Source: Nereocystis luetkeana | Taxonomy: Eukaryota > Sar > Phaeophyceae > Laminariales > Laminariaceae | Direction of reading: 5' to 3' | DNA length: 64,000 nucleotides | Assembly: GCA_031213475.1 (NCBI GenBank) | Contig: JARUPZ010000029.1 | Coordinates: 7,059,290 to 7,123,289, forward strand | In this document: positions 38,630-50,700 of the stretch, one piece after another | How the letters are laid out: the number at the start of each line of letters is the position of its first letter | Numbering within the stretch: position 1 is the stretch's first letter | Position numbers and translations under genes: made by a program | The notes under the pieces: model-generated | The model's input: the letters and a program-made list of their open reading frames with translations, nothing else | Told to the model about the DNA's origin: nothing | Databases searched by the model: none

Positions 38630-38760
38630 TGGTGGACGTGAGATTCGAACTCACGACCAACGACCCATGTCCTGCCGATAGACGGCACACGGTCTGGGTC
38701 TGTTGGGCTACTGTTCATAGTAAAATGTTAACCAGTTACCTACCTAATGTAAGTCCTACG
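38630..38760 (-). mobile_element. tRNA-derived SINE-like unit or tRNA pseudogene
   Basis: On the minus strand a perfect T-arm GTGAGTTCGAATCTCAC precedes GTCCACCA (38631-38656), containing a B box. An A box match, TAGCCCAACAG, lies at 38710-38700, about 50 bases upstream, the spacing expected of a Pol III internal promoter. The acceptor's 5' strand and a normal anticodon arm are missing, so this is not a working tRNA. The A-box region and its upstream flank (GTAGGTAATTGGTTCACC-like) recur at 38390-38440 without the B box, indicating a dispersed unit. Confidence 0.5.
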
Positions 38761-38764
38761 GCAC

Positions 38765-39835
38765 ACCAACGGAGCTTTTTTTTGTAGTGTAGTGCAGTGC
38801 AGTGCAGTTCAGTACTGTAGTACTACTAGTACTATCATACAACAAGCAAATAGCGAGTCCGATGCCATCATGGCAGATCGAGAATGAATGTAATTCTTGT
38901 TGTTGTTGTTGTTGTCCTTGTCCTTGTTCTTCTTACTATTGTTTTAGTTCTTGTCCTTGTTGCCATCCGACAATGTGTAGCGTGAGCTTCAGGCGGATCA
39001 CTCCTAATAGGTATAGTTGCTATGCCCTTGACAGGCGGTCGCACAGGCGGGCACTTGCTGGCGTAGACAGATGGTAATCCGCAAATGATCCACCCCGAGA
39101 AGATTGATGTTGTACCGGGTATGAAATAAGAAGGCCGCGTATAATGTGGGCAATATAACCCAGACAACACTAGACTTCGGAGGCGACTGGTGGTGGCGAG
39201 AGTAGTGAGAGGGTGGGACGAGCCCGTGCTCCCTCTCTGGTGGGACGAGCCCGTGCTCCCTCTCTACGTACTCAGACCCCGATCTGTTCGCTATTGTAAC
39301 ATCTAATGCTGTAGGACCTCGTGAAGGGAAAAATGACCCGTCGGGCTACGTATGCCGCATATTGATATGAACGGTAAACATCTACTTACTGTAGACCTTG
39401 TGACGGGACGAAGGGGCAAACCAACCCGGTGGGCTATGCCGTGTATTGGGTAAGACGGTAGCATAGCGCGCCGCGTTTTCTATATTGTTGCTATTCCGTC
39501 GCCGGTGCTTTTGTTGTGCAAAGCTACATCAGTGCCACGTGGCGCTACCTGCTGCTGCCCCCGGCCGCAGCAGTGGGAATGGACATCGATCAGAGATGTA
39601 GGTGTTTTCGCCCCAACATTTTTAGCACTCCCCCTTAGTGGAAATCGCGCTGTCATTTATTTAAAAAGCACCACTTCACTCTGTGTTTTCACGACTCGAT
39701 GGCTACTGACTATTTGCTGCTGAAATACATGCCATATCCAACACGACCATCCGTTGCTTTACAAGTACCAAGTTTGAATGTATTTTGCATCATAGCCTAG
39801 CCTACAGTAGACTTACCTTCAACTTGATCAAAACG
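38765..39835. other. Stretch without a recognised gene
   Basis: A TTGTTGTTGTTG/CCTTGTCC patch at 38897-38965 and a direct repeat GTGGGACGAGCCCGTGCTCC at 39215-39260. Nothing coding recognised. Confidence 0.45.
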
Positions 39836-39837
39836 CC

Positions 39838-40111
39838 GATCATGGCCAACGATTGTCAGCACTTGTTGGAAGCAATGGAAACTTGACTGAAGTGCTGATC
39901 ATGGCTAACGACCACCATCACTCGTTGGGAGCGATAGTAACTAGCTAAGGGCCCGATCATGACTAACGACCACCAGGACTCGTTGAAATCAATATAAGCT
40001 TGACCAAAGTGCCGTTCATGGCTAACGATCATCAGCACTTGTCGGAAGCAACATAAACTTGACTGAAGTGCCGAGCATAGCCAGCGATCACGAGCACTCG
40101 CGACCGCAATA
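39838..40111. repeat. 59-bp tandem repeat, about 4.6 units
   Basis: Units begin near 39840, 39899, 39958, 40017 and 40076 with TCATGGCTAACGACCACCA, then ACTCGTTGGAAGCAAT-like and ACTTGACTGAAGTGCCGA-like words. It ends about 95 bp before the broken Glu-rich gene copy. Confidence 0.85.
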
Positions 40112-40205
40112 GGATTCAATCCACTCAAGCCCGACCGCCTGCATCTCCTTTACGCGAAGGGACGGAATCTATTACCCCGCAACAAAAAAAGGGCCACCCG
40201 TGAAG

Positions 40206-40915
40206 ATGGCGGCCGCTCCGGGTGTGATTACGCCTACAACGGTCACCGCCAACAGCGGGATCAACATTGTGTGTTGCTCCTGCAATAATATGTAGGCGAC
40301 CTGTGGCGGCGGGAATGAGCGGCAGCTTTAGAATCTACGATAGTCATTTACAAAGGGGCCCCAAAGTCGCCGGTTGGTCCTCCTGTGCAAGCTACGAATT
40401 ACATGTTCGATGATTTCGAACAAGATGAGGAGAAAATGGAGGAGGGATGGGAGGATGGGGTGGGGGGGGAGGGGGAGAGGAGTGGGGCGAAAGACGAGGA
40501 GGATTTTGAAGAGGGCGAGAAATAATGATGGGAGGAGGGATGGGGGGAGGAGGAGCAGGAAGGGAGGAGGGGAAGGAAGAGAGGGAACGGGAGGAGGGCG
40601 AGGAGGAATGGGAAGAGGAGGGGGAGGAGGAGGGGGAAGAGGAGTAAAAGGAGGGAAAGCAGGAGGAAGAGGAGGGAAAGCAGGAGGAGAGGAGTAGGAG
40701 GCGCAGGGTGACAACTCATTATAATAAGGAGGGCGAAAAACTTACGAATAAAAAAGAGAAGGGGGAGAAGGACAAGAACACGTTAACGCAGAAGGAGGAG
40801 AAACAGGTGGAGGAAGGAGACAAAACATGTACCTGGTAGAGAAGAGGAGGAGCAGAAGAAGGAGAGACTGGAAGAGGAGCAGAAAAGAAAAAGGAATAGG
40901 GGGAGAAGGACATAC
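40206..40915 (+). pseudogene. Broken copy of the Glu-rich membrane protein gene
   Basis: From ATG 40206 the sequence parallels the gene at 26732-25233 from its internal Met 25: ACGGTCACC, AGCGGGATCAACATTGTGT, ATGTAGGCGA, GAATCTACGAT, TCGCCGGTTGGTCC and ACATGTTCGAT all align. A base insertion after the INIV codons, an extra AATAAT-like stretch and an in-frame TAG end the frame after about 28 codons. The following 40430-40915 is GAGGAG-rich, matching the Glu domain but full of shifts and stops. The segment for the membrane helix was not found. It is on the opposite strand to its source about 14 kb away. Loss of function is clear. Confidence 0.75.
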
Positions 40916-43435
40916 CAATGCATTGTATAGTCGACCCCGAACCGCCCCGTGGATATAGAGAAGAACGATTGTTCGTCTTCATGTTTGCGTTCGCCATCCT
41001 CAACAAATGTGCAGCATAACGCGCTTCAACATCGGATACCCGTATTAATCATTCCCACGAAAAAAGCAAACCAAGAAAAACCTCAACAGGGAACCTGACA
41101 TGCACGAGGTCTGTTTCAAGAAGCTCGTGATGCTTGCTGTCAATGCACTGCACCGACATCTGGGTTGAGTACGAGAATGCGCACAAGGGACGTCCGAGGG
41201 TGGAAGCCGGTCTCGACGATGGGCGACCGGGTTCAGATTCTGTTCTCAGAAAAGTCCTCTCTTTATTAGTCGTGTTTACGCTTGAAGATCGAGGTGGAGA
41301 GTGCCCCCCGGTAGGCACGGTGACGATCGCTGACGAACCTTAGCGGTAGACTCAAGGCTGATCGTCTCCTAACACCTGTCTCCAGATTTTAATCAAACAC
41401 TTTAGCCACTGAAGACTTCCCATATACCATACATCCGTGTAGAGCTACCAGGTACCTTGATACCCACACGGACTGCCGCAAAACAGGTACATACATACGT
41501 ACGTCACAGGCGGGTCATCGGATCATAGCCCCCGTGACCATCATAGCTCCCCATCTGCTATACCAGGTATATCATATGACGGGTTGTAACTTCAATCGGG
41601 TGAACCAAGCACCTTACGTACAAAGTCGCGCCTAGATCACTGACCGAAATTCTACCCTGGAAACCAGTCACATTAGACACGAACACATATTGAGACGAAA
41701 CATACGGCTAAACCAACGGTAGAGGGGAAAGGCCCACCACAACATTAGCCCACCCCGAAACGTCGTAGACGCTTACAGTAATCACACGACGGTAGAACAA
41801 GGGGCTACCAAAGACATCAGAAACACTAACATTCAACTGGGTATCGGGAAGAAAAGGACGACCACGCCAAGATTTTTGGGTAGCTGCCAACTAAAGAATG
41901 CAATTCGGAGAGAGGGGCCTAGAATACCGCTGTTTTCAACAACAGCAAAAAAAAAGGCGATAGACCTACCTATTCCTCGCGAATGAAGCTGAGAATCCCG
42001 TAGCGGGAGGAAAACCCTGTAGTATACTATCGAAATAAAACGGAGGGCAGGTGCTGCTGACGCAAAGGAAATCAGGGCTCTGAAAGAAAATTGAAAGGGA
42101 GGAGATCGCACGTCATGAGACGTCACCAAGCAACAAAGACGATTGGCTCGAAAGGGGTAGATAGATATCGTGACCATCCGTGGCGTAAGCTGACGAGGAA
42201 GACAGACGAGAGACCTCAAGTAGGCAGGCACAAGGGCGGACACTAATGGAGCGCAGAGCCATGACGTCACACTGCGTAGTCCATGTGATTGTGTGCCCGG
42301 AACAAAAAGACAATCCGGCAGGAAACAAGAAAGAAACTCCCAGACGGAACGCCGACGGCGGCCTACGATTATGCGCCCGAGACTCGAGCCCATACACTGC
42401 ACAAGAAATAAACAAAATAACAAGGAACAAGGAGGATCATACCGAAGCGAAAACGGGGAGACACTACTGTACGGAACAGCCGACGAGAGCTGCTATTCGT
42501 TTGTTCTGTTCCCATTTTCAATTCTCCGATCACAGCACAAAAAAAAAGGAGCTACCACGGAGAAAAAAAAAAAATCCAAGGGAAAGCGCGGCAAACGCTG
42601 CCCTTTGATTAAACGACTCCAATCTGTCGTATCCTACGAGCACATATTGTACGTCCTCCTACAGCACGCCAACAAAAAAAAAGATCCCTCAAGATATTTG
42701 CGTTACTCTTGTATCTCAAACCTCCCAGTACCGGCACGATATCTCTCTACTACCGTAGCTGCCGTAACAAACCCATTCATAGTCGTACAGAGATTCCCTC
42801 CGAACAGTTATGAGGGGCATATTTTAGCCAGAGAGAGTATAATATGCAAAAAGTGGCAAAACTGCCTACCCTCGTTCCCAAGGTTGACACCTAAAACAAA
42901 TCAGAACGCTCGAAATTCAGGACGCATATAACGAACAACTTGCCTCTAGAAAGACACATAGTTGGGGCTTGAGTATACCCCCACAAGAAAAAAAATGGTG
43001 GGCATGATGACCATTTTTGGCTTTTCGTGTGCTCATGGTCACAGCTGTGTGTGGGAGTTTTAGCTTCGGACACGCATCCGTAACGGTTGCAAAACTCCCT
43101 CAGTCGACACATCACGCACAAGGACATTTCCCACCGCTATCATATCAAGGCCCTAACCACGGCTATAAACCTACAAGGCAGGTAGGGAGCCGCTCGCAAT
43201 AGTGGCCTAAACACTGCAGTGGCCATGATGGCATCATATCCTCCTACATATCGTAGAACCAGTCTTAACGCCATGAAACCCCCGAACTCACGTTGATCTG
43301 GTCTCGAAGACACACACGATCAATACCGGCAATACAAGTCGCGTCTCCTACAAGAAACCAACGGGGATACGAACATAAGTCGACTCCCGACTCCCCACAA
43401 AAATAAAATACTTCACAACTACCTGGTACAGCAGT
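40916..43435. other. Stretch without a supported gene
   Basis: Frames of 196 (minus, 42423-41833) and 212 codons (plus, 42293-42931) overlap each other, lack recognisable motifs and have composition typical of non-coding sequence here. TACCAGGTA words at 41447 and 41562. Confidence 0.4.
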
Positions 43436-43439
43436 GGCT

Positions 43440-43612
43440 CTCGTATCGTGCCGGTATGCGTCAGCCAAAAATACCGGTACTGCAGCGGCAACCGGCATTA
43501 ACTACTCCGGGCACTACCACTCTGGAGAATGTCATCAGGGCCAGGCGATTCCACAGGCTCCCCGCATTGGTAGCGGGCAACCCGCACTACTCAACCGGCA
43601 CTATATAGGAAT
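43440..43612. mobile_element. Family E repeat, copy 3
   Basis: TCGTGCCGGTATGCGTCAGC, AATACCGGTACTGCAGCGGC, AACTACTCCGGGCACTACCA, CAGGCGATTCCACAGG and CAACCGGCACTATATAG align with copy 1. Confidence 0.55.
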
Positions 43613-44789
43613 CTACTGTACTCAGCATTCCTGAGTATTTGACATTCGCTCGGCCCCCTCTCCTTGCAGTAGTTCCCGCTTGTGTTCTTCTGCCGTTTTT
43701 TTGTTGCTGGCGCGTTTTACGGTAGCCAATCGGCCCAAAAACGCAAGCATCTGCCGGGTTTCCTACAGGCGTGTAGTCGCATCTGACTTGGCGGTACAAC
43801 GAGCAGCCGAACAAACGGGGGACATTCCGCCCCACTGTTTCTCGAGGAGACGTTGACGTACTTCGCCGAGTGCTGTGCATTCTAACACGCAGGCGTCCTC
43901 AAACGGAGTTCCCTTGAGGGCGGTTGCATTTTCTATCGGATGCCGCGAAAGGGTCTTTGTAGGGGTCTGCGCGTTCGGAGGCGGCTCTCCACCGGGGGAA
44001 ATGCCTACCGCACACCCTACACCCAACTTCGTGACAATAACGCATCAAGCTACGCACATAGATGAGCAAGCGCGGCAAACAACCTCATGGAGAATACTGT
44101 AGGAATCTGAACGACAGGCGGTGTAAAATACGCACCGAATCTTAAGATGCCGGATTCGTTCAGTCTCCCCAGCTAGCTGGCGAGCTGGATCAGCCAGAAA
44201 AACTTGGGGGCTCGAACGAGCGACACCAGTACCTGCCGCAACACGGACAATTCTGTACCGCCTGTAGGCCCGCCACATTAGGGCACACCACCATCTCCAA
44301 GAGAGAAATTTGGTCTTCTTGCAAGTCCCCCCAGGCGCGGGGGTCTAGCAAAGTAGGCAACAGTTTTGTCGCCGGAGTATGCGTGCGTTTCGTATGCGAG
44401 GGATCACGCGCACAACCCCTGAGTGAACGCGCTAGAGACCGGCTTTCGGTACTGGTAAAGCAACGTTTCCGATCGACCTGTTGTCCTTGCTCTAAGCTAT
44501 CCATAGGAACAAAAACGCAGATATCTTCTCATCGTTGCAATCCGCCCGTTGATTGTTCTAGCCTCGGAATCCAACCAAAAGGCCTCACAATGTTGGTTCC
44601 TTGAATAATATACCTAACGAACAGCCCCAATTTTCATCGCCGTCAATATTTACACCAGGGTACGACGATCGGGGACGGCGCTTGCAGCTATCATCCTGTA
44701 CTTGTGCCTCATGCCCCCCCTCCGGGACAGTCTGCCTTCAGCGTCGAGCAACCCCTTCCCTCCCTCCCTCCCCCGTCTAATACCGCTAC
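43613..44789. other. Presumed 3' flank of the glycosyltransferase gene
   Basis: No supported gene. A short minus frame (44026-43763) has protein-like composition but no recognised motif. No polyadenylation signal is distinguishable. Confidence 0.35.
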
Positions 44790-47700
44790 TCAACCCCCCC
44801 CCCGCAGGGTCAAACGACGCGGTGGTTCGCCCACGAAGTTGGCTCGTGCGGGGTCGTTAGTATTTGCCTTCTTCAGACGAAGCAGCTTCGTGAGCGCCTC
44901 CTTGAAACTGGCCTTCATGGTCAGGGCGGGGTTGCGCCACGACCCGTCGATTGGCACCCACATGTTGCCGTATTCCGCGATAGCCAGGGGGGGGATCATC
45001 CTGTACTGTACCGGGGTCACGCGTCCTATGCACCCCACCGAGAAAAATTTGATGCCCTTGGTGAGCAAACCCGCTATCTGGCCGAACGTGGAGCAGCCCA
45101 TGAGCACGCCATCCGCCTGAATGAAATCAGCAGCCACGGAGGAGGGGGGACAATGTGCATTGCGCAACGTGTTACAAGGTGTGGGGGAGCGGCGGTTCCA
45201 CAGCGGAACGAAACGGCTGTCGGTTCCAAGCGTATTTCAGGTGACAGTCCCGAAGAACAAAATCGCACACCGTTGATGAATTTTGTATGTTTTCCCCATC
45301 TCATTCACGCCCCCCCCCCCCCCTCCTCCCTCTTGCGCCTGCTCTCTGATAGTCGTAACTCAGATCCGGTGCAACGTTGTAGACTTTTCTTCCCGTCCCC
45401 ACCCCCCCCCCCACTCCAGAACACGCCTTCGTTTGTTTTTTTATCCGAGGTCATCCGAGGGTTTTTTCAATGCTTTTCTTTCCTCTTCGACTCGCATCAC
45501 ACTGTACTCGATCCTCCCAGTGCGAGTTCGTTTTCGGAAGATGGGTGAATCGCAGACATTCTATGCGCCGTTTAGAGCGCAAAACGAAACTCAAACATCA
45601 CAACGTCAAGAGACAGCACGTAGCCAGCCTTCTACACAGCAATTCTATTAACAGAACACGACGCAACTTGGTAGGCACAGCGTAGGAACGTCCGCTCAAC
45701 TTTTCGGGTGGTTTGTTTTGACGTTGTGAAAGGTGCTGGTGAGGCGGTGTTCCGATAGGGACCTTGAAATGGCGGTGGGGGGGAGGGCTCCGTCCGCCCG
45801 TGCGACTAAACATGTGCTTGCTGCCCCGCAGTGTCACCCCTCTCCTTTGAGTTACGACTGCCAAATATGTTTCCAGTCTACAGTAGTTCTCGGCGTTTTG
45901 TTCCCAAAAATCAGAATGCGGAGGTGAAAGGAAAAAATACATCTGTGAATCGCAGCCCTGCCGCGCAGAGAGGGGGGGAGTCGACGAGCGGCAGAAAATG
46001 TCGATGCGTAGGGGGAGAGGACTCCTGAGGTCCTCGGGCACCGTAGGAGGGGGTCACGTCTACAGTACCACGTCCTTTGCTTCCAGCCACTCAGAGCCAC
46101 TTCGGCCGACTAGCCTCCCTGATTCTCCGCAGCTTTTCAGAGGCGTTCTACGATAGGGGTTCGCTCTAATTTTTCTGAAGCCCCTCACTTAAGGAGTTCC
46201 ATACCTCATCCGAAAACTGACTTCAGCAAAGTTCGAACTGCATCTCGATGAATAATCTCATGACGCAAGTATACAAAAAACGCCTTTTTTCCGAAACAAG
46301 ATTGGCATTCCGACTATTTTTGGTTGAGGGACTCCGTCATTCAGAAACCGTGTTAGTGGAAATGTGCTACCTCTATCGTAGAACGCATCTTCAAGATTGT
46401 GTGTGTGTGTGTGTGTGTGTGTGTTTTTTTTTTTTTACATTTTGCGATAAACACCACCAAAACAGCGGGTTCTATTTGATACGTTTTGGCCAAATGAGAA
46501 AAAAAAGTTTGGGAGTGAGGTATATACGGAGGCGCTCCCCCGACTGGCCTGCTAGCCGCGGTAACGAAAATGTGGGTAGCGTCCGCGCCGTAGGACGGAC
46601 TATGCCAATGATCCCTATCGGGGGGGAAGCGGTTGCCCTCGTGACTAAATACACACTGGAAGGTCAGCGCTGTACGTTGTGCCTCCACGACATCGTACCT
46701 GAATCATGCATGACAGGCATTCGTGGACGTTATCCCCGACGTGGAGGACCAGGGGCTTCCCCACAACGTGGAATATGCCCGTCCGGTCGGCGTTGCAGTT
46801 GTTGGCGCCCGCTCGCTTTTCCGGGCAGTCATCTGGCCTAATGGCGCTGACGCAACGTGGAATCTGGACCAATGAAAAAAAACGTGCGAGTCGAGGAGGG
46901 ACGGGTGAGGTTCTTGAAGCACGCAGCACGTGGTTGTATGAACAGGGTGGGGCGGTAGCCCGGTAGCAGCCTCGTGCAGTGCGCGCACATATCGGTGGGC
47001 CGCTCGTGCGAGAGGAACATCGTCGGAAACTGATACATGGACTAGTCCGTGCTGAAATTCTTTTTAAAGACGCATTCTACGTTAAAGGTATTAATAGCAC
47101 ATTTCGGCTTTTTTGTTCCTGAATGACGGGCCTCCTTAACCCAAAATCGTCGGAACGTCGATCTTGTTTCGAAAAAATACGTTTTTGTGTTCTTAAGCCA
47201 TGGAATTTTTCATCGGGGAGCAAGTTGATTTTTGCTGAGGTCATCATTCGGATGAGGTATGGAGATCCTCAAGCGAGGAGCCTCGGAAAATTTAGGGTGA
47301 ACCTCTACCGTAGAACGCCTCCAAACATATCAGTCTACCAGGGTATGTTGTTACGACGTACTTGCTTGAAATTGAAGCTACGGGAAACGGCAACACACCT
47401 CGATGCTCCCGCCGCAACAAGATCACCTTCCGTGGGAGGCCTGCTTCATCAAGGAAACACGTAATATGGCCAGTATGGCCCATTCTACTGGTCGTTTGGT
47501 GCGTGGCCGCCGTTTCGAGTTTGAAACCTTGCTCCGAGTCCTTTCACCCACCCACCTGCTGGTGATACGAGAGGCGTTCTACGATAGAGGTTCCCTGAGG
47601 CTCCTCGCTTGAGGAGCTCCATACTCATCCCGAATACTGACCTCGGCAAAAAATCAGATTGCATCCCGATGAGGAGGCGTTCTACGATAGAGGTTCACTC

Positions 47701-50700
47701 TAATTTTTCTGAAGCCCCTCACTTACGGAGCTCCATACCTCTTCCGAAAACTGACTTCAGCAAAGTTCGAACGGCACCTCGATGAATAATCTCATGACGC
47801 AAGTATACAAAAAACGCCTTCTTTCCGAAACAGGATTGGGCATTCCGACTATTTTGGGCTGAGGGACTCCGTCATTCAGAAACCGTGTTAGCGGAAATGT
47901 GCTACCTCTATATCGTAGAACGCATCTGAGTGATTCCATGGCCCAATCACACAAGAAACGTCATTTTTCGCAACAAGATTGCAGTACTTCGGCGATTTTG
48001 GGTTAAGGAACCCCGTCGTTCAGAAAACGGTTTAGCGGAATTTTTGCTACCTTTATCGCGGAACGTTTCAAGCGTAAACTCGCACCCCACAAGCCTCGCA
48101 CTTCCACAGGTTGGTTTGGCCCACAGGCAAAGACTGGGTGCGCATACACAGCCCTTCAGCCCCGACGTTACTTTGTGCGCAGTTTTCGACCAGACACTGC
48201 CGTCGGAAATGCTGGTGTTCTGTCTTTCGAGGCCCCCTGACCCGTTCTACGATAGAGGTAGCACATCTCCGCTTTTTTGTTTCTGAAAAAAGACACTGCT
48301 CCTTCACCCCAATATTGATTTCGAAAAAAAAAAAAGTTTTGTAGACTTAGCCCATGGGATTTATTCGCCGCGATGCATTTTGATTTTTGCTGGAGTCTGT
48401 TTTCGGGTGAGAGTATGGAGCTCCTCCTCAAGTGAGGAGCCTCAGAAAATGTAGGGTGAACCTCTATCGTAGAACGGGTCTCCTACACACAACAAAACCC
48501 GACAACGTACTACATGCAACACACCGGCGCGGAACATTTGGCGTAAATATTGATTGCCTGATCAGGACTTTGCACCTGTTTGTTTTTAGCGGCGAGAAAG
48601 ACAGATTTGCCATGTACGTTCGTCTGCAGTGGTGGTACCATGATTTTATCGTACGATTGGCAAGCCACACATCTTTGTATGCCCGGGACCATCTCGGAGA
48701 ATCGCACGAGCAGTGTGAGTTTCGCCGTGTACGGCAGGCAGGAGGGGAGATACATACCTCGTCAGTGTCAACGGGCCATTCAGGAAACTCCGGGAATATG
48801 CCTGTTTCGCCAGATGGACAGGGAAACTTGGTCTCTGTGAAGACGTGGAACATAGGCGCGGGCAGTCCCCTCTCCACCACCTCCTCCGTCACCGCGTCAA
48901 TGAAACCGTGCAAATGGTTGATGTATTTCGAGCCTAGACCGCCGAGGATGCTCGCTCTGTCTCCCAGTCTTACGTGGATAGCAAAATTAAGATGGGATGG
49001 GTCGTAGTCGCACCGAGGCTTCTCGTTGTACCTGCGGGTCGGCCCATGGGGAGGGCGGGGCGGACGAACACGGGAGCTGTGTAGCTGAACAAGTGCTGAG
49101 TCACCCCACGGTAGGGGTTGCACGTTTTGGGCTAAATGTTTCAGACCAATTGAGTTCCTTAAGTGAGGAAGGGACTACCAGTTAGGATGACGTTTTTACT
49201 CGTATATTCGTTTTGGGGCTAGGGCATAGAGTGCCGGGCGGGTGGCAGGAAAGGATTCTACCGAGTATTGTATCGGGTGAGATATCAAGCTCCTGATGTT
49301 AGTAGCTCAGGAAAGTATTTTGCACGCCCTCCTGTGGGATGGCTCTGCTACACTGCGGCAGAAAGTGCATGCGCCAATATATTTACGAGGTTCCTAAAGC
49401 GAGGAGCTTCGCAGATATAGACCTCGCCCGAAACCCGACTTTGGGGGGAAAAAAAAAATGAGACCTCAATCTGAAGAACAGTCCCGTGGCCTACAGTACA
49501 CGTACAAATAGTACACCACGGAAGCTCCTGTAGAGGCAAACTACATCTCAACGATAAGACACGCCTTTAAAGGAACGCGCCTTGTAAGACCTGCCATATA
49601 GGGTAGCTAGTTCATCAGTGGAGGGTGAGGAGCCCCGCCCGCCAGGAATGGTCAGGCCAAAATTGTGCTACGTAGCCCCATCGTATGAATGCTAGTGAAA
49701 TGCCTGCGCTCTGATGAGTTGCACGATAGTGGTTCACCCTGAACTTTCTGAGGCTCTTTACTTAACCCTTTTAGAACCGCAGTCCCGTTTTGGGGACAGA
49801 CCACTCAATTTTCGAGTAGTTTGTCCCCAACACGGGACTGCGGTTCTAAAGGGGTTGAGGAGCTCCATACCTCACCCGAAAGCTGACTCCAGCGAAAAAT
49901 CAAGTCGCATCCCGATGAATAATCCCATGGCCCAAGTATCCAAAAACGTCATTTTTCGAGACAAGATTGGCATTATTCCGACGATTGTGGGTTAAGGAAC
50001 CCCGTCTTTCAGAAAAAAAAATAGCGGAAATGTGCTACCTCTACCGTAGAATGCGTCCTCTGCAGTTCAACGGACCTGGCAATTTGTTCCATAACGCTAC
50101 GAACGTAAAAACTACGAAGGACCCATCCACTTGGAAAGAAATAAAACGTCGTAGGTGGATGGCTGTGTTGGTGTGTACAAAGAAAGTAGTCGCGTTCGTC
50201 AAGATCGAGCAGCAGCGAGCAAGTCACGGGGATAAACGAGGCGCACAGCCCAACAGGTCGTTAAGGACGATCAAGAATAACGTTGGATCTCTGCCGCAGA
50301 GGGACCCCACCCGCACCAGACGCATCTAGGTTGGTTGGTGAGATGGCACGGCGTTGCGTTGTCTATTCTCCTTACAGTACTGTATTACAGTTAGCGTGGT
50401 ATCTCTTGAGTAGTAGTTCTGAGATTACAGAGGCCGTATCACTCTACTACGGGGGTCCATAGTTAACAGGACCAAATATTGTTAGTAAAAATGGTTAAAC
50501 ATATAGGTTTTTATGTAAACCATAGGTCCTGTTAACTATGGCCCCCCGTAAATAGGATGATGAAATCAGCACCCGAGTGTGTGTGCTGGAGGTGGAGGTG
50601 GACGGGGTAGAAGTAAACGTCCGACGTGAAGAACGCCCGCCTCCGCCTCGAAAGGGACGCGTGGTCGCGGGGCAAATGACGGAAACAAGAAACACGCGAG

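Noticed and set aside
41833..42931. Overlapping 196- and 212-codon frames
   Set aside because: No motif, mutually exclusive, and composition like surrounding non-coding sequence.
43763..44102. Short frames on both strands next to the glycosyltransferase 3' end
   Set aside because: Under 90 codons, mutually overlapping, no motif.
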